From Acidiferrobacteraceae bacterium (GTDB lineage Bacteria > Pseudomonadota > Gammaproteobacteria > Arenicellales > UBA868), in assembly GCA_002731295.1 (NCBI GenBank), contig PCBE01000046.1:6017-12780 (forward strand): a stretch of 6,764 nucleotides of DNA. Reading direction: 5' to 3'. Below the pieces are notes generated by a model that searched no databases, was not told where the DNA came from, and saw only the letters and a program-made list of their open reading frames with translations. Numbering within the stretch: position 1 is the stretch's first letter; every line of letters starts with the position of its first letter. Shown in pieces: positions 1-5,946 of this stretch. A program made the position numbers and the translations under genes.

Positions 1-114
1 GGTTCGGTATACCTCTCGGTCGCCTACCGTGACGTGTTCGCGTTCCTCGTCCTGATCGGGGTGTTACTTTTTCGACCTCACGGATTGTTTGGGCAGAAGG
101 CACGCCGAGCATGA
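1..114 (+). CDS. livH: Branched-chain amino acid ABC transporter permease, LivH-type (3' end only)
   Basis: Only the last 37 codons are present, in frame 1, ending at the TGA at 112-114. The peptide has a hydrophobic segment (VFAFLVLIGVLLF) followed by the RPHGLFG signature and a short basic tail (QKARRA). This ending is typical of LivH-family inner-membrane permeases, where the last transmembrane helix runs into a 'RPxGLFG' cytoplasmic end. The stop overlaps the next gene's start by four bases (ATGA, 111-114), so the two genes are translationally coupled and the products should form the heterodimeric channel of a HAAT-type ABC importer. The family call relies on this short tail plus the LivM neighbour; the substrate cannot be read from it. 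Confidence 0.85.
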   Translation, partial: GSVYLSVAYRDVFAFLVLIGVLLFRPHGLFGQKARRA

Positions 115-1181
115 CTCGCTTCGAAAAGACCACTTGCGTACTGGCCCTGGCCGGTGGGCTGGCGATCCCACTTCTGCTTTACAACCAGCCATACCTGATT
201 CGGGTTGCAGCGTCCGTGTTGTACTTCATTATCCTCTCGTCATCATGGAACCTGCTGCTCGGTTATGCCGGTCAGCTATCCTTCGCGCACGCAGCATTCG
301 CGGGTATCGGCGCCTATACCTCAGGGCTTCTCAGCGCTGGATTTCTTGGAGACAATTTCTGTACAAGCTTGTTTGAAAATGGCCTGGGGGTCGTCTCTAA
401 TTTGCTCTGTGGGGAGGACTACTCCAGGGATTTTTCCTACGGCGTTCACCCGGGGATTAGCATTTTCGTCGGTGGCGTTGTTGCAGCGGGTATCGGGTGG
501 TGCCTAGGGCGCATGTGTCTTCGCGCCCGCGGACCTTATCTCGCCCTGATGACCCTCGGCTTCTCGGAAACAATTCGGCTGATCCTGCAGATCGAACATG
601 AATATACTCGAGGCTCGCTCGGACTTCGAATTCCCTATCTGTGGGCCACTGACGACGGGTTACCTGATCACGCTCGAGGTTATCTCATCATGCTGGCGCT
701 GACCGTGATTACGATAGTTGCCCTCTATTACCTGGTCAACTCGGAAAAAGGGTTGTACTTGAAGGCAATACGCGAAGATGAGGATGTAGCCGCGGTGATG
801 GGTGTTGATCTGGTGAAGTGGAAAGTCAATGCCTTCGTCATCTCGAGCGCGTTTGCCGGTCTCGCCGGCGCCATCTACGCTCACCTTTTTGTACAGGTGC
901 TCGCGCCGCAGATGCTGCTGATTCTTGAAATGGGCTTGATCCTGGCGATGACTATCGTTGGCGGGCTGGGAACGCTGACCGGTCCAATTATTGGTGCGAT
1001 ACTGCTAGTCGTTTTGTGGGAATTCATGCGTGACGTGAGTCCTTATGCTCATATGCTGATGTTCGCAACGTTGGTCATCATCGTGATGAAATTCTTCCGT
1101 GCGGGGATTTTCGGTCTCATCGCCAGCCGTTTGAGGGCAAAGAACCTGATCAGCAAAGCGCCGCCGTTCACGGTGGAATAA
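111..1181 (+). CDS. livM: Branched-chain amino acid ABC transporter permease, LivM-type
   Basis: This 356-residue polytopic inner-membrane protein is the partner of the LivH-type permease in an ABC importer for branched-chain amino acids or related small carboxylates and amides. The LivM hallmark GYAGQLSFAHAAFAGIGAYT is at residues 51-70. The RARGPYLALMTLGFSE segment (138-153) and the cytoplasmic coupling region around KAIREDEDVAAVMGVD (218-233), which contacts the ATPases, also match the family. TIVGGLGTLTGPIIGA (281-296) is the conserved late segment. The ATG lies inside the livH stop (ATGA), with an AGAAGG-like ribosome binding site at 95-100. Residues about 77-115 form a longer loop than I expect in LivM proteins and contain two cysteines (84 and 100). 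No livG or livF follows: the next gene is on the other strand, so the ATPases and binding protein must lie upstream or elsewhere. The substrate is unknown. Confidence 0.93.
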   Translation: MTRFEKTTCVLALAGGLAIPLLLYNQPYLIRVAASVLYFIILSSSWNLLLGYAGQLSFAHAAFAGIGAYTSGLLSAGFLGDNFCTSLFENGLGVVSNLLCGEDYSRDFSYGVHPGISIFVGGVVAAGIGWCLGRMCLRARGPYLALMTLGFSETIRLILQIEHEYTRGSLGLRIPYLWATDDGLPDHARGYLIMLALTVITIVALYYLVNSEKGLYLKAIREDEDVAAVMGVDLVKWKVNAFVISSAFAGLAGAIYAHLFVQVLAPQMLLILEMGLILAMTIVGGLGTLTGPIIGAILLVVLWEFMRDVSPYAHMLMFATLVIIVMKFFRAGIFGLIASRLRAKNLISKAPPFTVE

Positions 1182-1225
1182 CAACGAAGAAACTGCCGCT
1201 CACGCCTGGCCGACAGCCGAGTCGG

Positions 1226-1241
1226 GATCACTACCGTGATC
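1226..1241. other. Short hairpin between the convergent livM and SDR genes
   Basis: A perfect 6-bp inverted repeat, GATCAC and GTGATC with a TACC loop, lies 44 bases after the livM stop, in the 113-bp gap before the 3' end of the oppositely oriented SDR gene. No T-run follows on either strand, so it does not qualify as an intrinsic terminator. A second, weaker candidate for livM is AGCAGC (1244-1249) pairing with GCTGCT (1276-1281), followed by T residues to 1285, but its loop is 26 nt. Either could help separate the convergent transcripts; the support is weak. Confidence 0.25.
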
Positions 1242-1294
1242 GCAGCAGCGCAAGTTGTGATTTGCTACAGACCTGGCTGCTTTTTGACGTTGTT

Positions 1295-2077
1295 TCAAAC
1301 ATCCCAGCCACCGTCGACCGCAAGTTCCTGCCCTGTAATATTCCGGGCATCATCCGAGGCCATGAACAACACTGCGTTGGCGACGTCCTGTGGGGTCGTG
1401 ACACGCTTTAGCGCCATCTCCTGCACGTATTCGTCGTAAACTTGTTCAACTGTCCACCCGCGTACTTTTGCCTTGGCTTCACACAGCTTCGACATACGTG
1501 GTGTTTCGACGATGCCCGGGCAAACGGCATTGACGTTGATGTTGTATTTGCCCAGTTCCAGTGCGACGGTACGGGTGATCCCGCGAACCGCCCACTTGGA
1601 TGCGCTATATGAGGTACGCATCGGATAACCACGCAATCCTGAAGTACCGCCGATATTGACGATCTTTCCGCTGTTCTGCGCAATCATGGTCGGTGTAACG
1701 TGCTTGATTGGCAAGAAAGTGCCCCTTTGATTGGCCATGATCACGTCGGTGAATTCTTCGACGGCGATATCCTGCACGGGGGTCTCTATGGGACCGGTTA
1801 TGCCAGCGACGTTGACCAGGATATCAATCTGATTGTCAAAAACCCGCAGTGCATGGGAGACCATAATCCTGACCTGCTCTTCGTTTGTCACATCACAGGC
1901 GACGACGTATGCTTCCCGGTCAAGTAATCGAACCTGGGCTGCCACTTCCTCTAGTGCCTCTGTATCCCTCGCAGTCAGGACGATGTCAGCCCCTTCCCGA
2001 GCGAGGGTTATCGTAATCGCCGCGCCCATTCCTTTGGCGGCACCGGTGATAATTGCTTTTCTGTTCTTCAGTTTCAT
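1295..2077 (-). CDS. Short-chain dehydrogenase/reductase (SDR), FabG-like oxidoreductase
   Basis: This 260-residue cytoplasmic Rossmann-fold protein has the length of a classical SDR. The cofactor-binding motif TGAAKGMG is at residues 11-18, CDV at 61-63 is the adenine-ring contact, and NVAG (89-92) replaces the usual NAAG. Of the catalytic residues, Asn116, Tyr157 and Lys161 (YSASK) are present. The position normally held by serine, three residues after Asn141 and 13 before the Tyr, is Gly144, with Thr145 and Ser146 next to it. CPG (186-188) and the C-terminal VDGG (254-257) complete the family pattern. Classical SDRs interconvert hydroxyl and keto groups with NAD(P)H. The nearby CoA-transferase and Liv importer make a 3-hydroxyacyl-CoA or similar catabolic substrate plausible, but that is inference. 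The ATG is preceded by AGAGAGGA (complement of 2086-2093) at 8-nt spacing. The gene is convergent with livM and divergent from the next gene. Confidence 0.92.
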   Translation of the reverse strand: MKLKNRKAIITGAAKGMGAAITITLAREGADIVLTARDTEALEEVAAQVRLLDREAYVVACDVTNEEQVRIMVSHALRVFDNQIDILVNVAGITGPIETPVQDIAVEEFTDVIMANQRGTFLPIKHVTPTMIAQNSGKIVNIGGTSGLRGYPMRTSYSASKWAVRGITRTVALELGKYNINVNAVCPGIVETPRMSKLCEAKAKVRGWTVEQVYDEYVQEMALKRVTTPQDVANAVLFMASDDARNITGQELAVDGGWDV

Positions 2078-2100
2078 GGGAGTTTTCCTCTCTGCATTGG

Positions 2101-2127
2101 ATTATGATTAACATCCCGCACGCCCAA
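2101..2127 (-). promoter_or_regulatory. Possible weak promoter for the SDR gene
   Basis: Read on the minus strand, CATAAT (complement of 2101-2106) matches five of six positions of a sigma-70 -10 box and sits about 24 bases upstream of the SDR start. The nearest -35-like hexamer, TTGGGC (complement of 2122-2127), matches poorly and leaves a spacer of only 15 bases. This is a guess from consensus matching alone. Confidence 0.22.
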
Positions 2128-2168
2128 CCTTAATATCATGCTAAACCTACCTATCGGGTCGCTTTACT

Positions 2169-2189
2169 CCGAATGTTTAACCTATTCGG
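2169..2189. promoter_or_regulatory. Dyad in the divergent SDR/thioredoxin intergenic region, possible operator
   Basis: The half-sites CCGAAT (2169-2174) and ATTCGG (2184-2189) are perfect inverted repeats around a 9-base AT-rich spacer. They lie in the 165-bp region between the divergent SDR and thioredoxin-like genes. The 15-bp centre-to-centre distance does not match an exact helical turn, and a 6-bp dyad can arise by chance in a region this size. It is recorded as a candidate regulator-binding site or hairpin only. Confidence 0.22.
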
Positions 2190-2230
2190 CTTTGCGCGCC
2201 TGAACCACGATGATAGCTGATAGGAAATTC

Positions 2231-2234
2231 GGAG
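2231..2234 (+). promoter_or_regulatory. Ribosome binding site deciding the start of the tandem thioredoxin gene
   Basis: GGAG lies 8 bases before the ATG at 2243. The in-frame upstream ATG at 2210 has no purine-rich site in front of it. This favours the 2243 start, which also gives a more usual signal-peptide N-terminus. Confidence 0.6.
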
Positions 2235-2242
2235 ATTGTCAG

Positions 2243-3367
2243 ATGCACGATACCGGATCAAAGAAGCTGTTGCTACGGTACCGGAACATCCTGTCCTTGG
2301 GCGGGCGGCTCATACTGGCGAGCCTGCTGCTGGCGGCCATCCAGGTCTTGGTTGCCGACGAACACAAGATCGGCAGTTTCAGCGGAGCCAAGCTCACGAC
2401 CCACCCGGCATGGTTCAAAGAGAGCTTTCTCGACTTTGAAGAGGACATTGCAGAAGCCGCGGCACAAGGCAAACGACTTGTACTGTATGTCTACCAGGGC
2501 GGCTGTCCTTATTGCAACGCCCTGGTGCAGCATAATTTCGCCCAACGGGATATTGCCCAGACTACACAGGACTATTTCGACCTTGTCACAATCAACATGT
2601 GGGGTGACCGGGAGGTGGTGCAGGTAGGCGGCCAGTCCTTTACCGAGAAAACACTGGCTCAGGCCCTGAGGGTGCAGTTCACGCCCACGCTGCTTTTTTT
2701 CAACGAGGCGGGTAAGGTCGTATTGCGGGTGAACGGTTACTATCCGCCCGATGTGTTCCGTGCTGCTCTGGAATATGCGCATACCCATTCCGACCAGTCC
2801 GGCAGCTTCAATGAATTTATGGCCATCCAGTCCGGCAGTAACGCTGAGAGCGGCACACTTCACAGCGAGGTGTTTTTTGTCCCGCCACCGTTTGACCTAA
2901 GTGCAAGAGACGGCCGGCCGCTGGCGGTGTTCTTTGAGCAGTCCCGCTGCCTTGAGTGCGATACATTTCATCAGAAGGTATTGGCGCAGCCTATCGTGCG
3001 CAGCCAGATCGAGAAGATGACCGCGCTGCAGCTGGATTTATGGTCGGACACCCCGATCGTCACCCCGGACGGTCGATCTACCACGGCCCGGGTATGGGCC
3101 GCGGAACTGGGCGTGGGCTTTGCCCCCACAGTGGTGTTATTTGACGCTTTGGGTGAGGAGGTCGTGCGTCTGGAAGCTGTATTTCAGACTTTCCATACCC
3201 AGGGGATTTTTCGTTATGTACTCGAGCGGGCCTACGAGCAGCAGCCGAGTTTTCAGCGTTACCTCTCCGTGTACGCCGACCACCTCCGGGAACAGGGGTA
3301 CGATGTGGACATCTGGAGTTATGACAGGCCTGTTTCCCGTGACGGTATAGCAATCGTTCCGGACTGA
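2243..3367 (+). CDS. Exported tandem thioredoxin-like protein, two SoxW-type domains
   Basis: With the ATG at 2243 this is a 374-residue protein. A basic N-terminus (KKLLLRYR) precedes a hydrophobic stretch (about 22-37), a signal peptide or membrane anchor with possible cleavage after Ala38; the rest should be periplasmic. Domain 1 (about 65-180) has the thioredoxin active site CPYC (88-91) and a cis-proline at FTP (146-148). Domain 2 (about 222-335) repeats the layout, with CLEC (236-239) and FAP (293-295). Both halves share a W-containing strand (INMWGD, LDLWSD), an FF or LF strand after the cis-proline and a GxVVxR-type turn, so the protein is an internal duplication of one SoxW/Thioredoxin_2-like domain. 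Known members handle disulfide exchange or reductant delivery in the periplasm, for example in sulfur oxidation or cytochrome maturation; the partner here is unknown. The gene stands alone, divergent from the SDR and convergent with the radical SAM gene. A longer form from ATG 2210 is possible but less likely. Confidence 0.85.
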   Translation: MHDTGSKKLLLRYRNILSLGGRLILASLLLAAIQVLVADEHKIGSFSGAKLTTHPAWFKESFLDFEEDIAEAAAQGKRLVLYVYQGGCPYCNALVQHNFAQRDIAQTTQDYFDLVTINMWGDREVVQVGGQSFTEKTLAQALRVQFTPTLLFFNEAGKVVLRVNGYYPPDVFRAALEYAHTHSDQSGSFNEFMAIQSGSNAESGTLHSEVFFVPPPFDLSARDGRPLAVFFEQSRCLECDTFHQKVLAQPIVRSQIEKMTALQLDLWSDTPIVTPDGRSTTARVWAAELGVGFAPTVVLFDALGEEVVRLEAVFQTFHTQGIFRYVLERAYEQQPSFQRYLSVYADHLREQGYDVDIWSYDRPVSRDGIAIVPD

Positions 3368-3428
3368 CTAAAGCGGGTACGGTCATCGGTCGTGTCTTTG
3401 CAAATAGGCGTCACGGGCCTAATCCGAG

Positions 3429-3453
3429 TGGGCATGCCCATCACTGCGTGATG
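3429..3453. other. Palindrome plus adjacent hairpin between convergent genes
   Basis: The 12-bp perfect palindrome TGGGCATGCCCA (3429-3440) is immediately followed by, and overlaps by two bases, a hairpin with 6-bp arms CATCAC (3439-3444) and GTGATG (3448-3453) around a TGC loop. They sit in the 221-bp gap between the 3' ends of the tandem thioredoxin gene and the radical SAM gene. No T-run follows on either strand. A role in ending or stabilising the two converging transcripts is possible but unproven. The rest of the gap shows no credible gene; the longest plus-strand ATG ORF lying wholly within it that I found is 26 codons at 3486-3566, with no ribosome binding site. Confidence 0.35.
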
Positions 3454-3588
3454 ACAACGTAACATGGTAAGCGTTAAGCGCAAGAATGCACCTTGATTGC
3501 AGAAGGGTTCTGGACTCGAACGACTGTGCGAAGCTCTCGATCCACTCACTGAGCAGATGGGACTGATAATTCTTCCACCCGATAGTAC

Positions 3589-4551
3589 TTACTCCGCCGC
3601 TTTTTCAACGATGGTATCTATATTCGCCGCGCCATCACGGCCATAGCGCGCGGCATTACCCCGGCCCTGGGAGGTAAGATAAGCCCGATTGAATACCGCA
3701 TAAGCACCGCAGCGGGTGCAATCCACGTCGTTGCCATAGCAGCAGAACGGTTTTTCAAACTGGCCACCATCGCCCATGTACAAAGGCAGGGTATCCCGGC
3801 GAATAATGCAATTTTCACCGTGCTCGCCAGTGTATTTGATGGCCTGGTCGGATTTCATCATCTGCAATGTGGGGATGTGTGATTTGATGATGCGGGGATA
3901 TTTCTTCTTTAGGGCGATGACCCGGTCGACAACCTTGTCCCGTTCCTTCAAATCCTTCCAGTCCAGTCCGGTTTCATCATTCATGACGGGGACGTAAAAG
4001 CTGAAGGCAACACCACTGATGGGCCATTCAGAAACCTCCGCCATGAATTTCTCTAAGCCTGGCGCGTTCTCGCGTGTTACGGCCATTTGCAGCATCACCG
4101 TGGTGCCGTCGTTGGCGTCGCGGGCGAAAACGGCTTCCTTCACTTTGGCGAAAACCCCTTTGCCCCGGACCAGATCGTTCAGATCAGGCGGGCCGTCCAA
4201 AGATACCGTGACCAGATGACCGGGGATTGAGGGAATGCCATAGGTGCCGTTGGTGACGATGGCGCTTTCGGGAAATAGTTTGATGGCCTTAATGACCATA
4301 TTCTTGCGAATCATGGGCTCACCGCCCATGAAGAGCATGGATCGGATGCCATGCTTGTCGCGCAGGATTTCGAGTTGGTGCAGCATGGTGGCATCATTCA
4401 TCTTGTCGCGCGGCGATTGCGGGTTGTCTGCGCGGAAGACAAAACAATGGCGGCAATCCAGGTTGCAGACATTGGTCACATTGACCAGGGCGTGGGGATA
4501 TTGTTCCTCGCCAAAATCTGTCGGTTCGGTTAACTGGGTTTGCTTGCTCAT
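3589..4551 (-). CDS. Radical SAM protein with cysteine-rich SPASM/Twitch-like C-terminus
   Basis: This cytoplasmic Fe-S enzyme has 320 residues from ATG 4551, or 323 from an in-frame TTG at 4560; numbering here uses the longer form. The radical SAM signature CNLDCRHC (Cys32, 36, 39) binds the 4Fe-4S cluster that cleaves S-adenosylmethionine. MGGEP (78-82) is the SAM-contact GGE motif, and VTVSLDGP (117-124) is the usual later strand. The C-terminus has Cys251, Cys273, Cys274, Cys281 and Cys284 around a GDGGQ turn, resembling SPASM/Twitch domains that hold an auxiliary Fe-S cluster. Such proteins modify peptides, activate other enzymes or build cofactors. I do not recognise the specific family, so no substrate is assigned. 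No precursor peptide gene was seen next to it. ATG is preferred on codon grounds; both starts have weak ribosome binding sites (GAG at 5-nt spacing for ATG, none for TTG). It lies downstream of the CoA-transferase on the same strand with a gap of about 170 bp, so cotranscription is uncertain. Confidence 0.88.
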   Translation of the reverse strand: MSKQTQLTEPTDFGEEQYPHALVNVTNVCNLDCRHCFVFRADNPQSPRDKMNDATMLHQLEILRDKHGIRSMLFMGGEPMIRKNMVIKAIKLFPESAIVTNGTYGIPSIPGHLVTVSLDGPPDLNDLVRGKGVFAKVKEAVFARDANDGTTVMLQMAVTRENAPGLEKFMAEVSEWPISGVAFSFYVPVMNDETGLDWKDLKERDKVVDRVIALKKKYPRIIKSHIPTLQMMKSDQAIKYTGEHGENCIIRRDTLPLYMGDGGQFEKPFCCYGNDVDCTRCGAYAVFNRAYLTSQGRGNAARYGRDGAANIDTIVEKAAE

Positions 4552-4619
4552 CGTACTCAATTGCCAGATGTCTTTTCGAGGTTGCGGCCTGCCCGATAAT
4601 CTAGTTCAGTGGGTGTGAG

Positions 4620-4649
4620 AGTATTTTGAGTCTACTGCATGATAGCCAA
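4620..4649 (-). promoter_or_regulatory. Possible promoter for the radical SAM gene
   Basis: On the minus strand, TTGGCT (complement of 4644-4649) and AATACT (complement of 4620-4625) resemble -35 and -10 boxes. Each matches four of six consensus bases, and the spacer is 18 bases. The site ends about 70 bases before the ATG at 4551 and its -35 element overlaps the 8-bp dyad at 4646-4666. Support is consensus matching only. Confidence 0.25.
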
Positions 4650-4666
4650 CTGATCTATTCAGTTGG
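4646..4666. other. 8-bp perfect hairpin between CoA-transferase and radical SAM genes
   Basis: CCAACTGA (4646-4653) and TCAGTTGG (4659-4666) are perfect inverted repeats around the 5-base loop TCTAT. No T-run follows on either strand, so this is not a standard terminator, although it lies 63 bases past the CoA-transferase stop on that gene's transcript. It could be an operator, since it overlaps a possible -35 box for the radical SAM gene, or an RNA hairpin separating expression of the two genes. Eight matched pairs with a short loop is unlikely by chance in a gap of about 170 bp. Confidence 0.45.
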
Positions 4667-4728
4667 GCCCCAAATGGGAACGAGGAGGTGTTCCACCTGA
4701 AGTTTTCTTTTGCTTTAATGGATGTCGT

Positions 4729-5934
4729 TTACACGACGCGGGCAGCTTTCAACTCAGCAACAGCCACTTCATCGTAACCCAGTTCAGCGAGAATCTGCCC
4801 GGTGTGTTCACCCAGGGTAGGTGGACGACAGCGGATCTTGCCTGGCGTGCGCGATAGTCGCACGTGGGTCTCGGTAATCGGGGCAAGAGCAGCAGCACCT
4901 GGATATTCGATCTCTTTGAAGAAGCCAGCATCACGAACGTGAGGGTCCTGCAGGGTTTCGGACGGTTTATATATATGGCCAACCGGGATTCGTGCCTCTT
5001 CCAGAGCCATGATCGCTTCCTCCCTGCTCAGTTCGGCGCACCATCGCTGCATTCGCTCAGAGATCACCGCGCCATTATCGCCGCGCGACATGTCATCGGT
5101 AAAACGAGAGTCGGAAAGCCACTGTTCCTCCTCACCCATAAGCCGCGCCCATCTTTCAAATAGAGGCTGACCAATGACTTGCACGATGATCCATTCGTCA
5201 CCCTTGCAGCAAAACGCGTCCGACGGGGCAGCTATCTGTCCACGATTACCGGTTCCAATCCGGTCAGGCTGGATCATTGCCTGCTCAATCAATAACGCAT
5301 TATTGAACGCCAGCGCGGTACCCAGAAGCGTGCCCTCAACAATCTGGCCCTCACCCGTCCTGTCGCGATGGATCAACGCAGCCAGGGTGCCAAAAGCAGC
5401 ACCTGATGCAGTACCGTAGTCGACCCAAGGCGTATAAGCCTTCATCGGCTCGTCCGGATTCCCGGTTAGATGCATCATGCCGGACATTGCCGCCGCGACG
5501 CCGTCGAAGCCCACCCGGTCGCTGTATGGGCCAGTCGAGCCAAACGCAGAAACGGCGGTCAAAATAATATCGGGCTTGATTGTACTCAGGCTTTCATAAT
5601 CCAGCCCCATCGTTTTAAGCGTCGGGGCCGGCAGGTTGGCGATCACGACATCAGCAGTAGCGACCAACTTGCGCACGATTTCACGGCCCTGGGGTTTCAT
5701 TGGATTCAGCGTTAACCCAAGTTTGTTTCGGTTCATCTGGAGGAACATGGCACCGACGCTATATTCACCGTCGGCACCCTCACCGACAGGAATGGTATAA
5801 CGGTCTTCACTGCCGTCTATTTTTTCAATTCTTATCACTTCAGCCCCCATATCAGCCAAAAGCATGCCGCAGAATGGCCCTGCAATATAACGACCAAAAT
5901 CAAGGATACGAATACCTTCCAGTACACTTCCCAC
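4729..5934 (-). CDS. Family III CoA-transferase (CaiB/BaiF type)
   Basis: This is a 401-residue cytoplasmic protein of the usual family length. Family III enzymes move CoA from a donor thioester to a carboxylic acid through an aspartyl-CoA anhydride. The N-terminal LDFGRYIAGPFCGMLLADMGAEVI region (11-34) carries the RxxAGP signature and the Rossmann-like CoA-binding start. NRNKLGLTLNP (68-78) and DVVIANLPAPTLKTMGLDY (95-113) match family blocks. The expected catalytic aspartate is Asp172 in TPWVDYGTASGAAFG, followed by HRDRTGEGQIVEGTL (189-203). The C-terminus has the conserved IPVGHIYKPSE (316-326) and PPTLGEHTGQIL (371-382). Family members act on carnitine, bile acids, formate/oxalate, 2-hydroxyacids, benzylsuccinate and mesaconate, and the acid used here cannot be told. 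The start is GTG at 5932-5934, supported by GGAGGA at 6-nt spacing. Neighbouring SDR and Liv genes suggest a catabolic role. It may be cotranscribed with the radical SAM gene. Confidence 0.93.
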   Translation of the reverse strand: MGSVLEGIRILDFGRYIAGPFCGMLLADMGAEVIRIEKIDGSEDRYTIPVGEGADGEYSVGAMFLQMNRNKLGLTLNPMKPQGREIVRKLVATADVVIANLPAPTLKTMGLDYESLSTIKPDIILTAVSAFGSTGPYSDRVGFDGVAAAMSGMMHLTGNPDEPMKAYTPWVDYGTASGAAFGTLAALIHRDRTGEGQIVEGTLLGTALAFNNALLIEQAMIQPDRIGTGNRGQIAAPSDAFCCKGDEWIIVQVIGQPLFERWARLMGEEEQWLSDSRFTDDMSRGDNGAVISERMQRWCAELSREEAIMALEEARIPVGHIYKPSETLQDPHVRDAGFFKEIEYPGAAALAPITETHVRLSRTPGKIRCRPPTLGEHTGQILAELGYDEVAVAELKAARVV

Positions 5935-5940
5935 AGCCTG

Positions 5941-5946
5941 TCCTCC
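5941..5946 (-). promoter_or_regulatory. Strong ribosome binding site for the GTG start of the CoA-transferase
   Basis: GGAGGA on the minus strand (complement of 5941-5946) is six bases upstream of the GTG at 5932-5934. It is the best Shine-Dalgarno match in the window and fixes the start codon despite the absence of ATG. Confidence 0.75.

Noticed and set aside
1236..1439. Plus-strand ORF of 67 codons starting in the livM/SDR gap
   Set aside because: Most of it is antisense to the conserved C-terminus of the SDR, and it shows no domain or ribosome binding site.
2210..2242. Upstream ATG giving 11 extra residues on the tandem thioredoxin protein
   Set aside because: No ribosome binding site precedes it, whereas GGAG is well placed for the ATG at 2243.
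3500..3530. Minus-strand GTTCGAGTC resembling a tRNA T-loop, considered as a tRNA end or attachment site
   Set aside because: The flanking five-base arms (AGTCG and CCAGA) do not pair, and no acceptor, anticodon or D-arm is visible nearby.
3319..3549. Minus-strand ORF of 76 codons across the end of the tandem thioredoxin gene
   Set aside because: It overlaps a clear coding region, has low-complexity Arg/Ser/Thr-rich content and matches no family I recognise.
3486..3566. 26-codon plus-strand ORF in the gap next to the radical SAM gene, considered as a RiPP precursor
   Set aside because: No ribosome binding site precedes it, it is on the opposite strand to the radical SAM gene, and it has no leader/core character.
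4686..4711. Plus-strand AGGTG/CACCT hairpin followed by a T-rich run, like an intrinsic terminator
   Set aside because: The stem is only five pairs with a 3-base loop, four bases separate it from the T-run, and no plus-strand gene lies upstream to be terminated.
4663..4857. Plus-strand ORF of 64 codons starting between the radical SAM and CoA-transferase genes
   Set aside because: Over half is antisense to the CoA-transferase C-terminus and it shows no recognisable protein features.
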